Shown here one piece after another: positions 62,122 to 64,000 of a stretch of DNA of 64,000 bases. Within the stretch, counting starts at the first letter, position 1; every line of letters starts with the position of its first letter. The notes under the pieces were generated by a model. That model did not search any database. It saw only the letters and a list, made by a program, of their open reading frames with translations, and was not told where the DNA came from. A program made the position numbers and the translations under genes. The stretch is from Gemmiger formicilis (lineage in GTDB: Bacteria > Bacillota > Clostridia > Oscillospirales > Ruminococcaceae), in assembly GCF_900167555.1 (NCBI RefSeq), contig NZ_FUYF01000007.1, forward strand, positions 1-64,000. The letters are read 5' to 3'.

Positions 62122-62200
62122 TAGGGGCGGATTCCATATCCGCCCGTGGACGCTTCCGCAGCTGCGGACTCTGCGGGCGCATATAGAATGCGCCCCTACG
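62122..62200. repeat. GTAGGG hairpin doublet
   Basis: Opens GTAGGGGCGGATTCCATATC, closes GGGCGCATATAGAATGCGCC-CCTAC. It is the mirror image of the doublet at 57221. Confidence 0.85.
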
Positions 62201-62219
62201 GCATAACGGAGGAATAACC

Positions 62220-63374
62220 ATGACTACCTTTATCCGCGGCGGTCTCGTCCATGACGCTGTCCACCGCGAGGCCTGCAAGGCCGACATTCTGCTGGCCGAC
62301 GGCAAAATTGCCGCCATCGGAACCGATTTGACCGCCCCGGCGGACGCCGTGGTTTTCGACGCCGACGGCCTTGATGTATTCCCCGGCTTTGTGGACGCGC
62401 ACACCCATATCGGCCTCGACGGCTACGGCATCGGGTATGAGGGCTGCGACTATAACGAGATGAACGACATCTGGACGCCGCAGCTGCGCGCCATCGACGG
62501 CATCAACCCGCGCGACCCCTCGCTGGCCGACGCGCGTAAGGCAGGCGTGACCTGCGTCTGCACCGGCCCGGGCAGCGCCAACGTGCTGGGCGGCACCTTC
62601 CTGGCAATGAAAACCGTCGGCGAGCGCGTGGACAACATGATCGTCCGCGACCCCGTCGCCATGAAGTGCGCCTTTGGCGAGAATCCCAAGCGCTGCTACC
62701 GTGACAAGTGCGACTCCACCCGCATGTCCACGGCGGCGTTCCTGCGCGGTGCACTGATGCAGGCGCGGGACTACGGCGCGCGCAAGCAGGCGGCCAACGG
62801 TGACGTGACCAAAATGCCCGCCTACAACCAGAAGCTCGAGGCCCTGCTGCCGGTGCTGGCGCGGGAGATCCCCTTAAAGGCCCACGCCCACCAGGCCAAC
62901 GACATCTTTACGGCGCTGCGCATTGCGCGGGAGTTCGACCTGCGCCTGACGCTGGAGCACGTGACCGAGGGGCATCTCATTGCGGACGAGCTGGCAAAAG
63001 AAAAGGACGTGCCGATGGCTGTCGGCCCGAGCCTGACGTTTGCCAGCAAGTTTGAGCTGCAGAACAAATCCTGGAAAACCCCCGGCGTGCTGGCCAACGC
63101 GGGCTGCCACGTGTCCATCATCACAGACAACTCGGTCATTCCGCAGCAGTATCTGCCGCTCTGTGCAGGCATGGCGGTCAAGGCCGGCATGGACCCGTTC
63201 GACGCGCTGAAGGCCATCACCATCAACCCGGCGGAGCACATCGGCGTGGCCGACCGCGTCGGCTCGCTGGAGGTGGGCAAGGACGCGGACGTCGTCATCA
63301 CGAACGGCTGCCCCTTCGAGGTCATGACCGAGGTGCGGGCCGTATTTATCGACGGCGTGCAGGTTGCGGAATAA
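62220..63374 (+). CDS. Amidohydrolase-superfamily protein
   Basis: A 384-aa protein. VFPGFVDAHTHIGLDGYGIG gives the HxH metal pair; KAHAHQANDIFTALRIARE and TLEHVTEGHLI give two further His; ITDNSVIPQQYLPLCAGMAV has the conserved Asp. It resembles imidazolonepropionase-like and dihydroorotase-like members; substrate unknown. The N-terminal strand (IRGGLVHDAVHREA) is the usual beta-sandwich. RBS CGGAGG precedes the ATG. Confidence 0.86.
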   Translation: MTTFIRGGLVHDAVHREACKADILLADGKIAAIGTDLTAPADAVVFDADGLDVFPGFVDAHTHIGLDGYGIGYEGCDYNEMNDIWTPQLRAIDGINPRDPSLADARKAGVTCVCTGPGSANVLGGTFLAMKTVGERVDNMIVRDPVAMKCAFGENPKRCYRDKCDSTRMSTAAFLRGALMQARDYGARKQAANGDVTKMPAYNQKLEALLPVLAREIPLKAHAHQANDIFTALRIAREFDLRLTLEHVTEGHLIADELAKEKDVPMAVGPSLTFASKFELQNKSWKTPGVLANAGCHVSIITDNSVIPQQYLPLCAGMAVKAGMDPFDALKAITINPAEHIGVADRVGSLEVGKDADVVITNGCPFEVMTEVRAVFIDGVQVAE

Positions 63375-63380
63375 CACCCC

Positions 63381-63409
63381 TTGCAAAATGATTTTCCTTG
63401 TGCTATAAT
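63381..63409 (+). promoter_or_regulatory. Promoter just after the amidohydrolase gene
   Basis: -35 TTGCAA (63381-63386), 17-bp spacer, -10 TATAAT (63404-63409). A transcript would start about 63416, right before the hairpin at 63423. Confidence 0.72.
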
Positions 63410-63422
63410 ACCCGCATACGGC

Positions 63423-63464
63423 AAAGGCGCCGTCTGATAGCATTGCTATCGGACGGCGCCTTTT
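63423..63464 (+). terminator. Terminator-like hairpin at the start of a transcript
   Basis: A 19-bp stem (63423-63441 with 63445-63463, one G-T) with a 3-nt loop, followed by TTTT. It can terminate the amidohydrolase mRNA, but it also begins only ~7 bases after the start site predicted from 63381-63409, and precedes the next gene. Confidence 0.78.
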
Positions 63465-63499
63465 CATTTTGATACAGAGCCGATTGGAGTGTAAAGAAT

Positions 63500-64000
63500 A
63501 TGGAAAAGATTCCCCGCCATGTGGACATTGATTACAGCAAATACGCCCCCGATATCCCGGAGGACCAGCGGGAGGCCTACTATGGTCTGCCCAAGCACGT
63601 GCAGTTCTGCAAGGAATGCGTCATGAGCAACCAGAAGCCCAACTCCTGCTATGAGTTTGAGCATACGATCAACTCCATCAAGAAAACGATGGTCATTCAG
63701 GATGACGGGGTCTGTGATGCCTGCCATGCCTGCCACAACAAGGCCAACGGCCATATCGACTGGGCGCTGCGCGAGAAGGAGCTGCGCGAGCTCTGCGACC
63801 AGTACCGCAAGAACGACGGCAGCTATGATTGCCTTGTGCCCGGCTCCGGCGGCAAGGACAGCTTCTACGCCGCGCACCTGCTGAAATACAAGTACGGTAT
63901 GCACCCGCTGACCGTCACCTGGGCCCCGCACATCTACACGCCCTGGGGCTGGGAGAACATGCAGGCGTGGATCCACGCGGGCTTTGACAACTACCTGTGC
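63500..64000 (+). CDS. N-acetyl-sugar amidotransferase family protein, copy 2, 5' part
   Basis: The first 167 codons of a gene that runs off the window. N-terminal CKECVMSNQKPNSC and CDACHACHNKANG give zinc-type Cys pairs, and DCLVPGSGGKDSFYAAHLL is the PP-loop. Longer N-terminus than copy 1 (~30 extra residues, MEKIPRHVDIDYSKYAPDIP). GGAG lies 11 bases before the ATG at 63500. It is not a simple duplicate, so the two may act on different sugars or positions. The gene continues beyond base 64000. Confidence 0.85.
   Translation, partial: MEKIPRHVDIDYSKYAPDIPEDQREAYYGLPKHVQFCKECVMSNQKPNSCYEFEHTINSIKKTMVIQDDGVCDACHACHNKANGHIDWALREKELRELCDQYRKNDGSYDCLVPGSGGKDSFYAAHLLKYKYGMHPLTVTWAPHIYTPWGWENMQAWIHAGFDNYLC

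Overview
The window reads as chromosome of a high-GC, Gram-positive member of the Clostridia, most likely an Oscillospiraceae/Ruminococcaceae gut bacterium (Faecalibacterium, Gemmiger or Subdoligranulum-like). The pointers are an LPXTG surface protein, KtrAB, an Rrf2 cysteine regulator beside cysK, a sigma-K-type sigma fragment next to a SpoIVCA-like serine recombinase, strong AGGAGG ribosome sites, TTGACA/TATAAT promoters with 17-bp spacers, and many small GC-rich hairpin repeats between genes. The genus is inference, not proven.

Layout. 1-4.1 kb is an accessory junction: the 3' end of an LPXTG protein, decayed fragments of a D-2-hydroxyacid dehydrogenase and a NACHT NTPase, then a large serine recombinase whose stop codon lies on the 5' edge of the 3' half of a sigma-K-like gene, as in a skin-type sigK element. 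4.4-7 kb has an orphan BlaI-type repressor, an aminotransferase and a membrane protein; the last two fire divergently from promoters that share one palindromic -35 box. 7.1-13.7 kb is a seven-gene operon (RffA-type aminotransferase, GNAT, two polytopic transferases, an ArnC-like glycosyltransferase, two SMR proteins) that looks like an Arn-type lipid-linked amino-sugar pathway in a Gram-positive. 13.8-22 kb holds PAP2, pyrG and a hybrid kinase / HPt / REC-HD-GYP-GGDEF phosphorelay. 22.4-31 kb (minus strand) is a surface-glycan operon: a LegB-like dehydratase, a DUF2142 protein and two duplicated pairs of a large transferase plus a small partner. 31-40 kb carries sulfur metabolism (metY, Rrf2 regulator, cysK, mnmA) with shared operator motifs and small leader ORFs, plus TrmH, a UMF1-type transporter, a phospholipase-C-like protein and cyclophilin. 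40.5-49.6 kb (minus) has gltX, hflX, a GNAT, a flippase, a surface-carbohydrate protein and an SGNH/MBOAT acylation pair. 49.7-53.5 kb is gpmI-tpiA-pgk. 53.9-60.5 kb has YihY, a KDG-type sugar kinase, KtrAB and another polytopic transferase. 60.7-64 kb has two N-acetyl-sugar amidotransferase genes (the second cut by the window end) flanking a Dabb protein and an amidohydrolase.

How it fits together. About a third of the genes build or export surface glycans from 4-keto/4-amino sugars: LegB, RffA, GNAT, ArnC, SMR, several ArnT/PMT-like membrane proteins, the sugar amidotransferases, a flippase and MBOAT/SGNH. The rest is housekeeping (CTP synthesis, glycolysis, Glu-tRNA, tRNA thiolation, K+ uptake, cysteine synthesis). 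Nearly every intergenic gap carries repeats of three kinds: GTAGGG-ended hairpin doublets with variable but self-complementary arms, about 220-bp AT-ended MITEs, and longer imperfect hairpins. No rRNA, tRNA or CRISPR array was recognised and no transposase gene was seen.
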